This document shows positions 21,726 to 29,279 of a DNA stretch of 29,279 nucleotides, piece after piece; the first letter of the stretch is position 1; each line of letters opens with the position of its first letter. The stretch comes from JBOFLO01 sp051657905 (lineage in GTDB: Bacteria > Patescibacteriota > Gracilibacteria > UBA1369), in NCBI GenBank assembly GCA_051657905.1, contig JBOFLO010000038.1, positions 1 to 29,279 of the forward strand, written 5' to 3'. The position numbers and the translations under genes were made by a program. The notes below the pieces were generated by a model. The model was not told where the DNA came from. It searched no databases and saw nothing but the letters and a program-made list of their open reading frames with translations.

Positions 21726-24002
21726 ATGTTAAATAAAATCACCAAATTCCTCAAAAAATATCAAATACCACTAATAATGGGAGTATTGATGCTAACCCTT
21801 CCCGAATTAGTAGGAGCTCAAGTTTTTGGCAATGAAGTGGATCAAAAAATCGCCGAATTATTCTCGGTTTTAAACGTGGTAATTCAATTTTTATTGGTTT
21901 TACTTTGGCCGGTTCTGCTTTTAATAGGCGGATTGATGAGCAATGATTTGCTTTTCAGTGGCGGTATGCAAACTACGCTTTTGAATGTTTGGTCAGGCGT
22001 GAGAGATTTCGTGAATGTGATGTTTATCCTTGGTTTATTGGGAATCGCTATAGTTAATATTTTGGGCGTAGCCAATGAAGAATTTCAAATAAAATCAGTT
22101 TTACCAAGAATTGTGGTCGCCTTAATTGTCGTAAATTTCTCTTTCCTTGGCTGTAAAGTAGTTTTAGATATCTCTAATGTTATCAGTACCTCAATTTTCT
22201 CGCTTCCTTTAACTGAAACTATAATTAGTGATCCTGTCCCTGGTGATCAAACAGCAAGCTCGCAAAATGGTTTTGTTCAAAAAATATGTGGAAATTTATA
22301 TCGTTTGCAAGGTTCTCAGCAAGAAACCTCTGGCGGTGATACCCCAGCGGTTTCCGACCAACAATTCAGCCAATTTTGTTCTGGATCCGATGGAAGTTTT
22401 GAATTTACACCTTCCGCCCAACAATTTTTCGGTTCATTCAATTCTAAAAACGTCGCCTTAATCATGGCCATGCAGTTAATGGATATTGGCAGTATTGATC
22501 AGGTAAATGGCCAAGCAGTTAAAGGATTGAAATCCCTTACCATCAACACTTTATTCAGCGTTGTGTTTATTATCATTTACGCAACCGCTTTCATTGCCTT
22601 ATTTGTTGGACTATTGGTAAGAGTAGTTGTGCTCTGGGTTATTATCGTGATTTCACCTTTGATTGCGCTTGGTTGGGCCATTAAGCCAATTGGAGAACGT
22701 CTGAAGGTAGATGGGGAAGACTTGATGGCAGTTTTTATTCAACATGCCACCATGACCATTCCGGTTGCCGTAGTTTTGACTATTGGTACAATTATGATTA
22801 GTGCTGTCAAAAAAGTCGCTCCCGGAGCTGTTTTATCAACCAATCCAGCTGAACTTGGTGCAATTATCAGTGGAACCACCACCATCCAAGACATTATCGC
22901 CGGTGTTGGTACAGCCGCCTTTATTTGGCTAGCCGTTGCTCAAACAGTCACCAAAGGCAAGGGCGGAGCATTCGCTCAAACCATTTTGGGTGCAGTAGGA
23001 GATGGAGCAAAAGCCATAGCTAAAGTTCCGCTTTATCTGCCACTTATTCCAGTTAAAACCGCTAGTGGAGCAACTCCAACCGTTGGTCTTGCTGCTTTAG
23101 GCGGTGCATTGGGCGCCCCTCAAAGACTTATCCAAGACAAACAACGTGAAATTAATGACATTTTCAATAATCGTGAAGGCCAGGTTTCGGATAATCTTAA
23201 AAGAGCTACTAATCCAAATCAGCTTAAAGAAACCATTGCTATCGCCGCGGCCCAAGATATCGCTCGTAAATCAGATTTCCAAAAACAATTGGCCGATAAA
23301 CTTACTAAAGAACCAGCCTTGGCACGCGAATTCCAGAATATGAAATTCACCGTTAAAGGACAGAATGTTCAATATGCTCAATTCGTCGAAGCTTTGAAAA
23401 AAGGTGAATTGGAAAGACAGGATTTTGATTATTTAGTTAAACAAAATAACTTCCCTAATCCGCAAAGCCAGCTGACTGTTAATAAAGGAAATGATGCTGG
23501 TAAAGCCCTAAATTCCGCCGCCCAACCTTTGGGAGTAGACAAACTTGCCCCAGTTCAAAGTAGAAAAGATCAATTGGAAAAGAAAGTAAAAGATTTAGCA
23601 GATAAAAAAGGAGGAGTGAAAGATTCTGATGTTACGGATTTGACCGCAAGCATCAACAAATTGACTACCAGCTTAGAAGCAATCAACAAAATGCAGCTTA
23701 CTAATGGAGTTGTGCCAAGCGCGGATCAACAGCGAGAATTGAGCAAATACATTAAGAGCTCAGGTTTAAATGAAATAGAAGGGGCTCAAGTTTTAACTCA
23801 AATTTTCGAAAAGAAAGGAATTCCTGGTGCCGATAATTTAGCGAAAAGCATTGTTAAAGGAGATATTTTATCCCCAGCTCTATCCCCAGGCCAAACTCCA
23901 GCTCAACCGAACGCAACTTCCCCTAATGGAAACCCTCCAGGCACTCCGCCAACTCAGCCGAATCCAAATCCAACTGATGAAGATTTCAATACGCCTAATT
24001 AA
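21726..24002 (+). CDS. VirB6/TrbL-like polytopic membrane protein with long soluble tail
   Basis: The 758-residue product starts with a signal-type segment (IPLIMGVLMLTLPELVGAQ). Membrane segments lie near 48-70, 95-113, 125-147, 274-295, 296-316, 341-360 and 388-405. The region 150-265 is extracytoplasmic, with Cys188 and Cys218 that could form a disulfide. The core VVLWVIIVISPLIALGWAIKPIG resembles the VirB6/TrbL channel-protein family of type IV secretion systems. Residues 450-758 are a soluble tail with helical repeats and a Pro/Asn-rich end (TPPTQPNPNPTDED). VirB6 forms the inner-membrane channel of T4SS. Family assignment rests on topology and core pattern; no VirB4-type ATPase is in the window. 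Confidence 0.72.
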   Translation: MLNKITKFLKKYQIPLIMGVLMLTLPELVGAQVFGNEVDQKIAELFSVLNVVIQFLLVLLWPVLLLIGGLMSNDLLFSGGMQTTLLNVWSGVRDFVNVMFILGLLGIAIVNILGVANEEFQIKSVLPRIVVALIVVNFSFLGCKVVLDISNVISTSIFSLPLTETIISDPVPGDQTASSQNGFVQKICGNLYRLQGSQQETSGGDTPAVSDQQFSQFCSGSDGSFEFTPSAQQFFGSFNSKNVALIMAMQLMDIGSIDQVNGQAVKGLKSLTINTLFSVVFIIIYATAFIALFVGLLVRVVVLWVIIVISPLIALGWAIKPIGERLKVDGEDLMAVFIQHATMTIPVAVVLTIGTIMISAVKKVAPGAVLSTNPAELGAIISGTTTIQDIIAGVGTAAFIWLAVAQTVTKGKGGAFAQTILGAVGDGAKAIAKVPLYLPLIPVKTASGATPTVGLAALGGALGAPQRLIQDKQREINDIFNNREGQVSDNLKRATNPNQLKETIAIAAAQDIARKSDFQKQLADKLTKEPALAREFQNMKFTVKGQNVQYAQFVEALKKGELERQDFDYLVKQNNFPNPQSQLTVNKGNDAGKALNSAAQPLGVDKLAPVQSRKDQLEKKVKDLADKKGGVKDSDVTDLTASINKLTTSLEAINKMQLTNGVVPSADQQRELSKYIKSSGLNEIEGAQVLTQIFEKKGIPGADNLAKSIVKGDILSPALSPGQTPAQPNATSPNGNPPGTPPTQPNPNPTDEDFNTPN

Positions 24003-24014
24003 TCTTAAGATTAA
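23999..24014. promoter_or_regulatory. 16-bp perfect palindrome, possible operator
   Basis: TTAATCTTAAGATTAA is an exact palindrome overlapping the VirB6-like stop codon and lying just 5' of a -35 element. A further half-site TTAATCT recurs at 24031-24037, inside the spacer. The arrangement suits a repressor or activator binding site; nothing here names the regulator. Confidence 0.45.
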
Positions 24015-24018
24015 ACTA

Positions 24019-24045
24019 TTGAAAAGTCGCTTAATCTGGTACAAT
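24019..24045 (+). promoter_or_regulatory. Promoter for the 24071 gene
   Basis: TTGAAA (24019-24024) and TACAAT (24040-24045) are 15 bp apart, with TG-G ahead of the -10 making it an extended -10 element. This gives the last gene of the run its own transcription start, about 20 bases before the ATG. Confidence 0.6.
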
Positions 24046-24070
24046 AACACCTTAAAGTTCAACACTATAA

Positions 24071-27000
24071 ATGAGAAATCCTCGTCATAAAAAACAGGAG
24101 GACAAAGAAATAAACACTTCCCATACTCTGGAGCAATTATCGCTACAGAATTTGGAAGGGAAAAAAGGCTTGTCGGCAAGCAGTTTAAATGTGCCTGAGC
24201 AAATCTCTGCCGAAACCGGCCACAGCATGCGTTCTTTAATTACACATCTAAATAAACTGTCGGCAGTTAATGTTAGTGATTATTCCAATGATGAAAAATT
24301 TCTTCAGGAAATGACTCAGAAATACCAATTACAGCTGCAAATCTTACAACAAAACATCAATGGCTTTAATCAGTTAAGCAAAGAAAAAAACAGTTTATTC
24401 CAACGCTTAAAAAGCGCCAGCATTCTAACTCCAACTGAAGTTTCCATTCTTTCCGGAAATTTTCAGCCTGTGGAATATCGCAAATTGGTAAATGAAATTA
24501 TCGCTAAAAACAATAAAGCTACCGTCCCGCTAACTCCCGAAGAAATCAAACAATTAAAAAATCCCAATTCCGCCGGATTGCAAACCCTTCTTAATGACCT
24601 GGTCGCCCAAAACAAACTGACTTCAGATGAATCAGATCAATTAATTGACCTAATGCCGGCTAATGATGCCGAATTAGCTGCTCGCACAAAACAAATTTTG
24701 TCCAAGCTACAGCAAAGTGATTTGGCTAACAGCAGTCAATATTCTGCGGATTTGGCTGAATTAAAGGCAGAAGAAAAAACTCTGGAAAAGGAATTTTTGC
24801 TAATATTGGAACAATACGGCGAAATCCAAAGTATCTTGGCTAATAAAATTAAGGAATTTTACGAACAGGCCGAAAACCAAAGTAAAAAATACGATTTAAT
24901 TAAGCAATTAAAGCGTGACACTGGCTTGGAAATTGCCGAAGGAAGTACCTTTTGGGCTGAGGATTTCAGCGACAATACTCATAGTTTAAAAATCTCCATA
25001 GATAAAGTGGAATTTGGCGGAACTTCCAGCCTTTTAAGCAATCAAAGTTCAGCCATTCCCAATTTTGAACCCTTGGTAACTTTCACAACTGAAACCGCTT
25101 CTGGCCAAACGAACACTGTTTCCATGTCCGCCGAAGCCCTCAATCGCTATTTCTATAATTTCAATGTCCAGGAAAAAATTGATTCAGTAGAAGAATTAAG
25201 CGCTTTGGTCGGCGCTCCCATCACCATTGGTCAGAAATTCACTTTTGCTGACGGAGAAGGCGAAAATTACCAAGAAAAAAGTTTCACAATTGCCGGCATT
25301 GAAAACGATCGAATTATTTTTGACGACACCATTACTCAAGACCGCAAAGTCCCTGAGTCACTTTTGTCCGAACGCCAGCAGTTTGACAGTTTAACCTTCG
25401 GCGAATTCGCCCGTTGGTATCGCCAAAATCAAACTTTACCGGAAATAACTTCTTTAGACGAAGTAAACGCCCGTTTGGCCGATTTAAACAATCAATTTAT
25501 TGAAGATTTCTCCCTAGACTCCGAACAATTTCCACCAATCAATTTGTCTGGAACAACCCCTCTAGTACTAGTCAGTTTAGCCTCTTACGAAAAAGAGCCT
25601 GAAACTTTTCTTATCAATGAAGTAACCCCAGAAGGGGTAGTTTATGAAGATGGAAAAACCGTCAGTTTCGGCCAATTTCTTCGTGACGTAGATAATAATT
25701 TATTAGTTGTCGGCACGCCAGAAATAGCTGCCAAAAGACTGGAGGGTCTAGCCCTTTTGTCGGAAAAAGACCAAGCGGCTGCCCAGGATGAAGAGCAAAA
25801 AAAATTAGAATCTCAAGTCAAACAAATCTCCTCAGCTGCCGAAGCCGGCAAACCAATTCCAGAAACTAAGAAAGGTCTTTTATCTTCATTCGGAGCACAC
25901 CTGAAAGGATTATGGGCCAACACCAAGGTTCTAAACATCATGGAATTAATAGAACTTTACTGGACTGCACCTAAAGACGAAATTATCGCTTCCCTAAAGA
26001 GTAAAAGTGAAAAAAAAGTTGCCGAAGTTGGTAAAGGTAATCTTTATAAAAATCTACCTTGGCCACTCAATATGGCAAGTGGTTTAACCGACACCTACGA
26101 AGACAAATATAATGCTAAAAACAGTCAGGAAGTTAAGGACAAACTGGAGTGGTTCGAAAAAAATAAAGATAAGGACGAAGTTAAAGAAATAATGTATGGA
26201 ACAGATGACAAAAGAGAATTGAAGGCTTGTCTTAAATTTCTTTCAGCCAGTGGCGCACTACGCAACGATGATGAAAAATTCCAGGAAACTCTAAATAATG
26301 TTTTGGGGGGAGCCGTTTACCCAAGCGAACATCTTTACCCTAAAGAATTTTGGGGAAAACCCGTGGTAATTGGTAAAGATTTAGATAAAGGACTTTTTCT
26401 CCCTGATCAGTACAAATTAATTCTAGAAGAGGCTTACGGTAAGGGCACTTACGATGAAATTTTTGGTACCAATAATTCCAAATATCGAGAAAAACGCGAC
26501 AGAACCAATTCAGAATTGCATGATAAATTTGAATTTACCCGTGAAGGTATCGGTCCGGAAATCCAAAAACGTATGTTTGCCTTTATGAAAGGTGAAAAAG
26601 TGGATGCCGCCGAATTTGACGGAATGATGCTCGGTGCCATCACCAAAGATGAAATTTCCCCCGAACAATGGATGATGATTTTGATTTTCGCTTTTGGTTA
26701 CAAAAACCCCAATGGAAAAACCTTATTGCCTTACGAAAGATTCAATTCCTATGTCAGTGATTTAAGTAAAATTCCCTACTTTTTATGGTTTGCCTTAAAA
26801 CATAATTTGGTTGATAAAGAGGGGAAGCCAATTGTAGATAAAGATGGTAAGCCGGTTCGTGGACATCTCACCTCCAATGAATTAAACAAAATCTTCCAGG
26901 ATGTCATTAAAAAGGACATGGATGATAATATTAAAAATGGTATTTCCGCCGATAGTCCCAAGGTACTTTCTGCAGGTAAAAATATGATTAAATGGATGCA

Positions 27001-27730
27001 TTCAGTACCATTAACTCATCCCGCCATTACTGAAAAAGCTGGGGAAAGAGCAGGGGATGCTGAACAATCCAAAGCCATCGGTCATTACGTTACACCATTG
27101 ATTACCAATACCAACGCAATCGATAGTCTTTTGATTAAATATCAGGGAGGAAGACGTAGTGAAAAAGTTATTAAAATGGCAATTTGTGGTTATGGAAGCC
27201 AGATGAAAGCAAGAGCCCAGCTATTAAATACTGTTCCCGTTGATCAGCGTAAATTGGCTGTTAATAATTTTGTGAATCAATTCACCGGTTGGATTTATTT
27301 TGATTCAACTATAAGAGGAATGCGTGGAACTCCCACTCGTTATATGAGATTGAAAGATACTGATTTATTGGGAACTGTTGATGCAGACAGAAAAAGGGAA
27401 GTTATCGAATTTGCCAACGAAAATAGAGATTTTACTACTAGATTAGTACATGCTTTTGCCAGAAAAACCGGAAAACCAGAAATAATTAATTTGGCCAATC
27501 AAGTATTAATCGGCCGCGACCAATCCAATGACGCCGCCGAAGAACGTTTGCGTGATTTGTTAAACGTCGAAATGCGCGCCTACGCTGAAACCAATTACGA
27601 AGATTTTGCTCGATTAATTAATCAGGAAGCCACCAGCATCCAGGGCTTAAGTGGTTTACAATTAAGCAAAGAAGAGAAAGACGCCTTAGAAGAAAAAGAG
27701 AGAAATGACGCTCTTAAGGCGGCAGCTTAA
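24071..27730 (+). CDS. Giant 1219-residue cytoplasmic-type protein with repeated beta modules, unrecognised
   Basis: No signal peptide or membrane segment is seen. Residues 50-280 are helical with a coiled coil (225-275, ELKAEEKTLEKEFLLILEQY). Three similar modules follow near 284-365, 380-453 and 490-546. Each has a beta-rich part ending in an 'I.F/V.Y' strand, then a helix such as LTFGEFARWYRQN or VSFGQFLRDV; compare AEALNRYFYNF in module 1. Residues 600-1219 are mostly helical and charged, including TDTYEDKYNAKN and a long C-terminal helical region ending KEEKDALEEKERND. I do not recognise the family. Placement at the end of the VirB6-like run makes it a candidate cytoplasmic partner or substrate of that system; this is inference. 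Confidence 0.85.
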   Translation: MRNPRHKKQEDKEINTSHTLEQLSLQNLEGKKGLSASSLNVPEQISAETGHSMRSLITHLNKLSAVNVSDYSNDEKFLQEMTQKYQLQLQILQQNINGFNQLSKEKNSLFQRLKSASILTPTEVSILSGNFQPVEYRKLVNEIIAKNNKATVPLTPEEIKQLKNPNSAGLQTLLNDLVAQNKLTSDESDQLIDLMPANDAELAARTKQILSKLQQSDLANSSQYSADLAELKAEEKTLEKEFLLILEQYGEIQSILANKIKEFYEQAENQSKKYDLIKQLKRDTGLEIAEGSTFWAEDFSDNTHSLKISIDKVEFGGTSSLLSNQSSAIPNFEPLVTFTTETASGQTNTVSMSAEALNRYFYNFNVQEKIDSVEELSALVGAPITIGQKFTFADGEGENYQEKSFTIAGIENDRIIFDDTITQDRKVPESLLSERQQFDSLTFGEFARWYRQNQTLPEITSLDEVNARLADLNNQFIEDFSLDSEQFPPINLSGTTPLVLVSLASYEKEPETFLINEVTPEGVVYEDGKTVSFGQFLRDVDNNLLVVGTPEIAAKRLEGLALLSEKDQAAAQDEEQKKLESQVKQISSAAEAGKPIPETKKGLLSSFGAHLKGLWANTKVLNIMELIELYWTAPKDEIIASLKSKSEKKVAEVGKGNLYKNLPWPLNMASGLTDTYEDKYNAKNSQEVKDKLEWFEKNKDKDEVKEIMYGTDDKRELKACLKFLSASGALRNDDEKFQETLNNVLGGAVYPSEHLYPKEFWGKPVVIGKDLDKGLFLPDQYKLILEEAYGKGTYDEIFGTNNSKYREKRDRTNSELHDKFEFTREGIGPEIQKRMFAFMKGEKVDAAEFDGMMLGAITKDEISPEQWMMILIFAFGYKNPNGKTLLPYERFNSYVSDLSKIPYFLWFALKHNLVDKEGKPIVDKDGKPVRGHLTSNELNKIFQDVIKKDMDDNIKNGISADSPKVLSAGKNMIKWMHSVPLTHPAITEKAGERAGDAEQSKAIGHYVTPLITNTNAIDSLLIKYQGGRRSEKVIKMAICGYGSQMKARAQLLNTVPVDQRKLAVNNFVNQFTGWIYFDSTIRGMRGTPTRYMRLKDTDLLGTVDADRKREVIEFANENRDFTTRLVHAFARKTGKPEIINLANQVLIGRDQSNDAAEERLRDLLNVEMRAYAETNYEDFARLINQEATSIQGLSGLQLSKEEKDALEEKERNDALKAAA

Positions 27731-27752
27731 AAATTTAAAACATTAAGAAGCC

Positions 27753-27788
27753 TCGACCCCTGCCAACCGAGTGGTTGATAGAGGTCGA
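27753..27788. terminator. Probable hairpin terminator between convergent genes
   Basis: The outer arms TCGACC (27753-27758) and GGTCGA (27783-27788) enclose an inner stem CAACC/GGTTG with a GAGT loop. A short T-rich run follows on the plus strand. It lies between the 1219-aa gene and the convergent 120-aa gene; internal mismatches and a weak T-tract limit certainty. Confidence 0.55.
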
Positions 27789-27798
27789 ATTTCTTTAC

Positions 27799-28161
27799 TT
27801 ACTTCAAGAAATTTTTGGGGAGCTTGCGCAGCCTGATGGGCAAACGCTGGTGAGCTCCTGGCTTTTCGAGCGTCTTGGCCATCATTAGCTGCTTGTTGCG
27901 ATCACACCTATCCGCATAGGCAGAGCCACTTTCACGCAGCCCCAGTAGAACCAACCCCAGTATTCCTGCTCCGAGCAACCAGGTTAGGGGAGATTCGCTT
28001 TCCACCACCTCCACCTGATTTCCATTGGGAATAGGCTTTGCTTCCGCCTTTTCCGACAGCCCAGCACTCACAAGCAGGCCTACTACCAGCAACATCAGCG
28101 CCAGAAAGTTCTGGCAATCTTTCCAGAACTGCTCCCATTTGCTCTTTCCGGTCATTGGCAC
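27799..28161 (-). CDS. Small exported or membrane protein, unrecognised (120 aa)
   Basis: Residues 18-34 form a hydrophobic signal-like segment ending in a type I cleavage-like EKAEA-KP site. A short polar stretch (38-58) is followed by a second hydrophobic segment (60-75, LLGAGILGLVLLGL). The tail is basic and ends RLRKLPKNFLK. Predicted topology is therefore either two-TM or a cleaved single-TM protein with a cytoplasmic basic tail. Start GTG (28159-28161) is chosen because AGAAGGAG lies 6 bases upstream, a strong Shine-Dalgarno unlike most genes in the window. Base composition is richer in GC than its left neighbours. It is divergent from the 28492 gene. Function unknown. Confidence 0.7.
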   Translation of the reverse strand: MPMTGKSKWEQFWKDCQNFLALMLLVVGLLVSAGLSEKAEAKPIPNGNQVEVVESESPLTWLLGAGILGLVLLGLRESGSAYADRCDRNKQLMMAKTLEKPGAHQRLPIRLRKLPKNFLK

Positions 28162-28491
28162 TGTAATCTCCTTCTAAGCTGCTCCTTGTTTCTTGTTTTT
28201 AAGATTCTTCTGATTTCTCAGTAAGTAAAGTGTTTTCTGTCTACCGATTAGCCAGCTAATAATCTAACTAGCTACCTGCAGACAAGAATCACTCTGCTAT
28301 TTTCGAATCTTTTATATTTTAGGCAAATACTCTAGCACTTTTTACAAAAAAGACAAGTACGTCAATTGGAATCCACATTGTTTCCCTTGGAGGATTGACA
28401 TTTTAAGGAATCCTGCTACAATCCAGCTCTTAGTTTTTCAAACTTAAAAACAAGAAAAACTCAGTTTTGACAATCGGGGAAGGGCAGAAGA
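28162..28491. other. Divergent regulatory gap, 330 bases
   Basis: No gene is seen. The gap contains the 120-aa gene's Shine-Dalgarno, an inverted repeat ATTAGC-CA-GCTAAT (28247-28260), and a promoter for the 28492 gene. It also holds an inverted repeat AGTTTTTC/GAAAAACT (28432-28439/28454-28461), 14 bases apart, at the start of that gene's leader. The gap is AT-rich like the host genome, whereas both flanking genes are not. Confidence 0.5.
28395..28422 (+). promoter_or_regulatory. Promoter for the 28492 gene
   Basis: A consensus TTGACA (28395-28400) and TACAAT (28417-28422) are 16 bp apart, and TG sits one base before the -10. Expected start is near 28429, giving a leader of about 60 bases that opens with a hairpin. 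Confidence 0.72.
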
Positions 28492-29127
28492 ATGATCATT
28501 TCGTTTAAGAAGGTCAGCAAGAGCGAGGACCGCAAGGACAATGCCAAGAAGCTCCAGGAGAGCATTTTGGCTAGCCGCAAGGTTTTCGACTCGGTGCTGA
28601 CGCCGGAGTTCGCCAAGACCTTCGGGGTCGACTTGACCCAGCAGGTTGCCGGCCATTCGTTGAAGAGCATCATCTTCCGCGACATCGCTCAGCAGCCCCG
28701 CGCGCGTGGAATTCCCCTTCAGGAAATCTTCCTGAAGGACGGATTCCAGAAGGACTTCGTCGATCCGGACAGCTTGCTGCTCATCATGGCGGTCAGCTGG
28801 TACGACCTGGTGCAGAAGTTCCACCAAGGCAAGTACAAGGGGACGAAACACGAGCATCGGCAGCTGATCATGGTGATCTACACCGCACTCAGCAACCACC
28901 TTGCCGAGGTGGCCGAGAAGGTCGAGAAGCAGGTCGGTCTCGGCGGCGCCGAAGAGGAGCGAGAAGCGCTCAGGCGCTACAGGCTGGCTGCTGGTCAAGC
29001 TTTCAACTCCATCCCCAAGATGGAGCAGGAGCTCGGCCTACGCGAAGCACCCCCCAAGTCCCGTCGCCGCATCAAGAACGATGCAGCGACGGATTCCAAC
29101 AGCGTGGACTTCTCCCAGACGGCCTGA
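28492..29127 (+). CDS. GC-rich 211-aa protein, unrecognised
   Basis: The soluble product starts MIISFKKVSKSEDRKDNAKK and is mostly helical, with an acidic/basic mixed stretch near 150-170 (VEKQVGLGGAEEEREALRRY). It ends in a disordered basic tail (PPKSRRRIKND). No signal peptide, membrane segment or known motif is visible. A purine-rich Shine-Dalgarno (GGGAAGGGCAGAAGA) precedes the ATG. Base composition is striking: 41 of 60 bases are G or C at 28921-28980, against 21 of 60 at 24361-24420 in the neighbouring operon. Codon third positions are mainly G or C. This suggests transfer from, or adaptation like that of, a GC-rich genome. It is followed by a structured 3' region and a terminator. Confidence 0.8.
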   Translation: MIISFKKVSKSEDRKDNAKKLQESILASRKVFDSVLTPEFAKTFGVDLTQQVAGHSLKSIIFRDIAQQPRARGIPLQEIFLKDGFQKDFVDPDSLLLIMAVSWYDLVQKFHQGKYKGTKHEHRQLIMVIYTALSNHLAEVAEKVEKQVGLGGAEEEREALRRYRLAAGQAFNSIPKMEQELGLREAPPKSRRRIKNDAATDSNSVDFSQTA

Positions 29128-29158
29128 TGGCCAACTGCGGAGACATCCCAACAACCCG

Positions 29159-29192
29159 CTCCGCCGTGAGTCCCTCAAGGACACCGGCGGAG
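29159..29192 (+). repeat. Two-tier hairpin 3' of the GC-rich gene
   Basis: Outer arms CTCCGCCG (29159-29166) and CGGCGGAG (29185-29192) pair perfectly. Inside them GTCC (29170-29173) and GGAC (29179-29182) form a second stem with a CTCAA loop. There is no T-tract directly after it, so it is not itself a terminator. It could stabilise the mRNA 3' end or be part of a small RNA. Confidence 0.55.
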
Positions 29193-29225
29193 CCTTCACC
29201 ATGCCCAAATTTATCAACAAATAAA

Positions 29226-29254
29226 AAAAGCCCCATCATTCCGACAGGGCTTTT
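29226..29254 (+). terminator. Rho-independent terminator
   Basis: Arms AAAAGCCC (29226-29233) and GGGCTTTT (29247-29254) pair perfectly around a 13-base loop. They are followed by a short pyrimidine-rich run, and the upstream A-tract means it may act both ways. It ends the 28492 transcript. Confidence 0.8.
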
Positions 29255-29279
29255 CCTCAATTTACAGTTTTCTCTCTTT

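Noticed and set aside
28444..28998. Long minus-strand frame opposite the GC-rich gene
   Set aside because: GC-rich DNA yields long antisense frames; it lacks a Shine-Dalgarno and the sense gene has promoter, SD and terminator.
29201..29224. Seven-codon frame MPKFINK
   Set aside because: Too short to support as a gene without conservation or a Shine-Dalgarno.
1..29279. UGA-to-glycine recoding (genetic code 25)
   Set aside because: TGA ends the 524-aa gene (ATGA overlap) and the GC-rich gene, and no in-frame TGA occurs in the clear genes.
1..29279. CRISPR array, tRNA, rRNA or insertion sequence
   Set aside because: No regular short repeat array, cloverleaf, rRNA-like block or transposase frame was seen.

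Overview
The window looks like part of an AT-rich, gene-dense chromosome from a small-genome bacterium, most plausibly a member of the Patescibacteria (Candidate Phyla Radiation). The grounds are short intergenic gaps, frequent start/stop overlaps, few Shine-Dalgarno sequences, a bS6-SSB-bS18 operon, and a VirB6-like membrane protein embedded among very large proteins with no recognisable family. TGA is used as a stop (for example at the ATGA overlap near 19999), so the UGA-to-glycine code of Gracilibacteria/Absconditabacteria does not apply. The placement is an inference; no marker here fixes the phylum.

Bases 1-3176 (minus strand) form a repair block: lexA, two small basic proteins, then mutS, which runs off the left edge. 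lexA has a near-consensus sigma-70 promoter whose 17-bp spacer is almost entirely filled by a perfect palindrome, a convincing SOS operator. Bases 3223-7134 (minus) form an envelope operon: ftsW, murG, a GT4 glycosyltransferase and a LemA-like protein. Divergent from it are lspA and a polytopic membrane protein (7242-8655, plus), closed by a strong bidirectional terminator. A slipin (minus) and an MscS-type channel (plus) follow as a divergent pair. Bases 10928-13991 (minus) carry uppP, an archaeal-GlmU-like sugar nucleotidyltransferase/acyltransferase and a GT2 glycosyltransferase. A small glutaredoxin lies on the plus strand. Bases 14308-17609 (minus) hold rpsF-ssb-rpsR, then a roughly 300-base structured intergenic region, then a LysM/M23 peptidase, yidD and an Smr protein.

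Bases 17769-27730 (plus) are the most unusual part: five consecutive genes covering nearly 10 kb. They encode a two-TM protein, two large unrecognised proteins with membrane segments or tails, a VirB6/TrbL-like protein with a long soluble tail, and a 1219-residue protein with three apparent tandem beta-rich modules. This looks like the membrane part of a T4SS-like machine without an ATPase in view; the function is inferred. The last gene has its own promoter beside a 16-bp perfect palindrome.

Bases 27799-29260 differ sharply from the rest. Two divergent genes of high GC content, with Shine-Dalgarno sequences, surround a 330-base regulatory gap and end at a clear terminator. They look horizontally acquired or otherwise distinct. 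The overall theme of the window is cell-envelope synthesis and secretion plus DNA repair.
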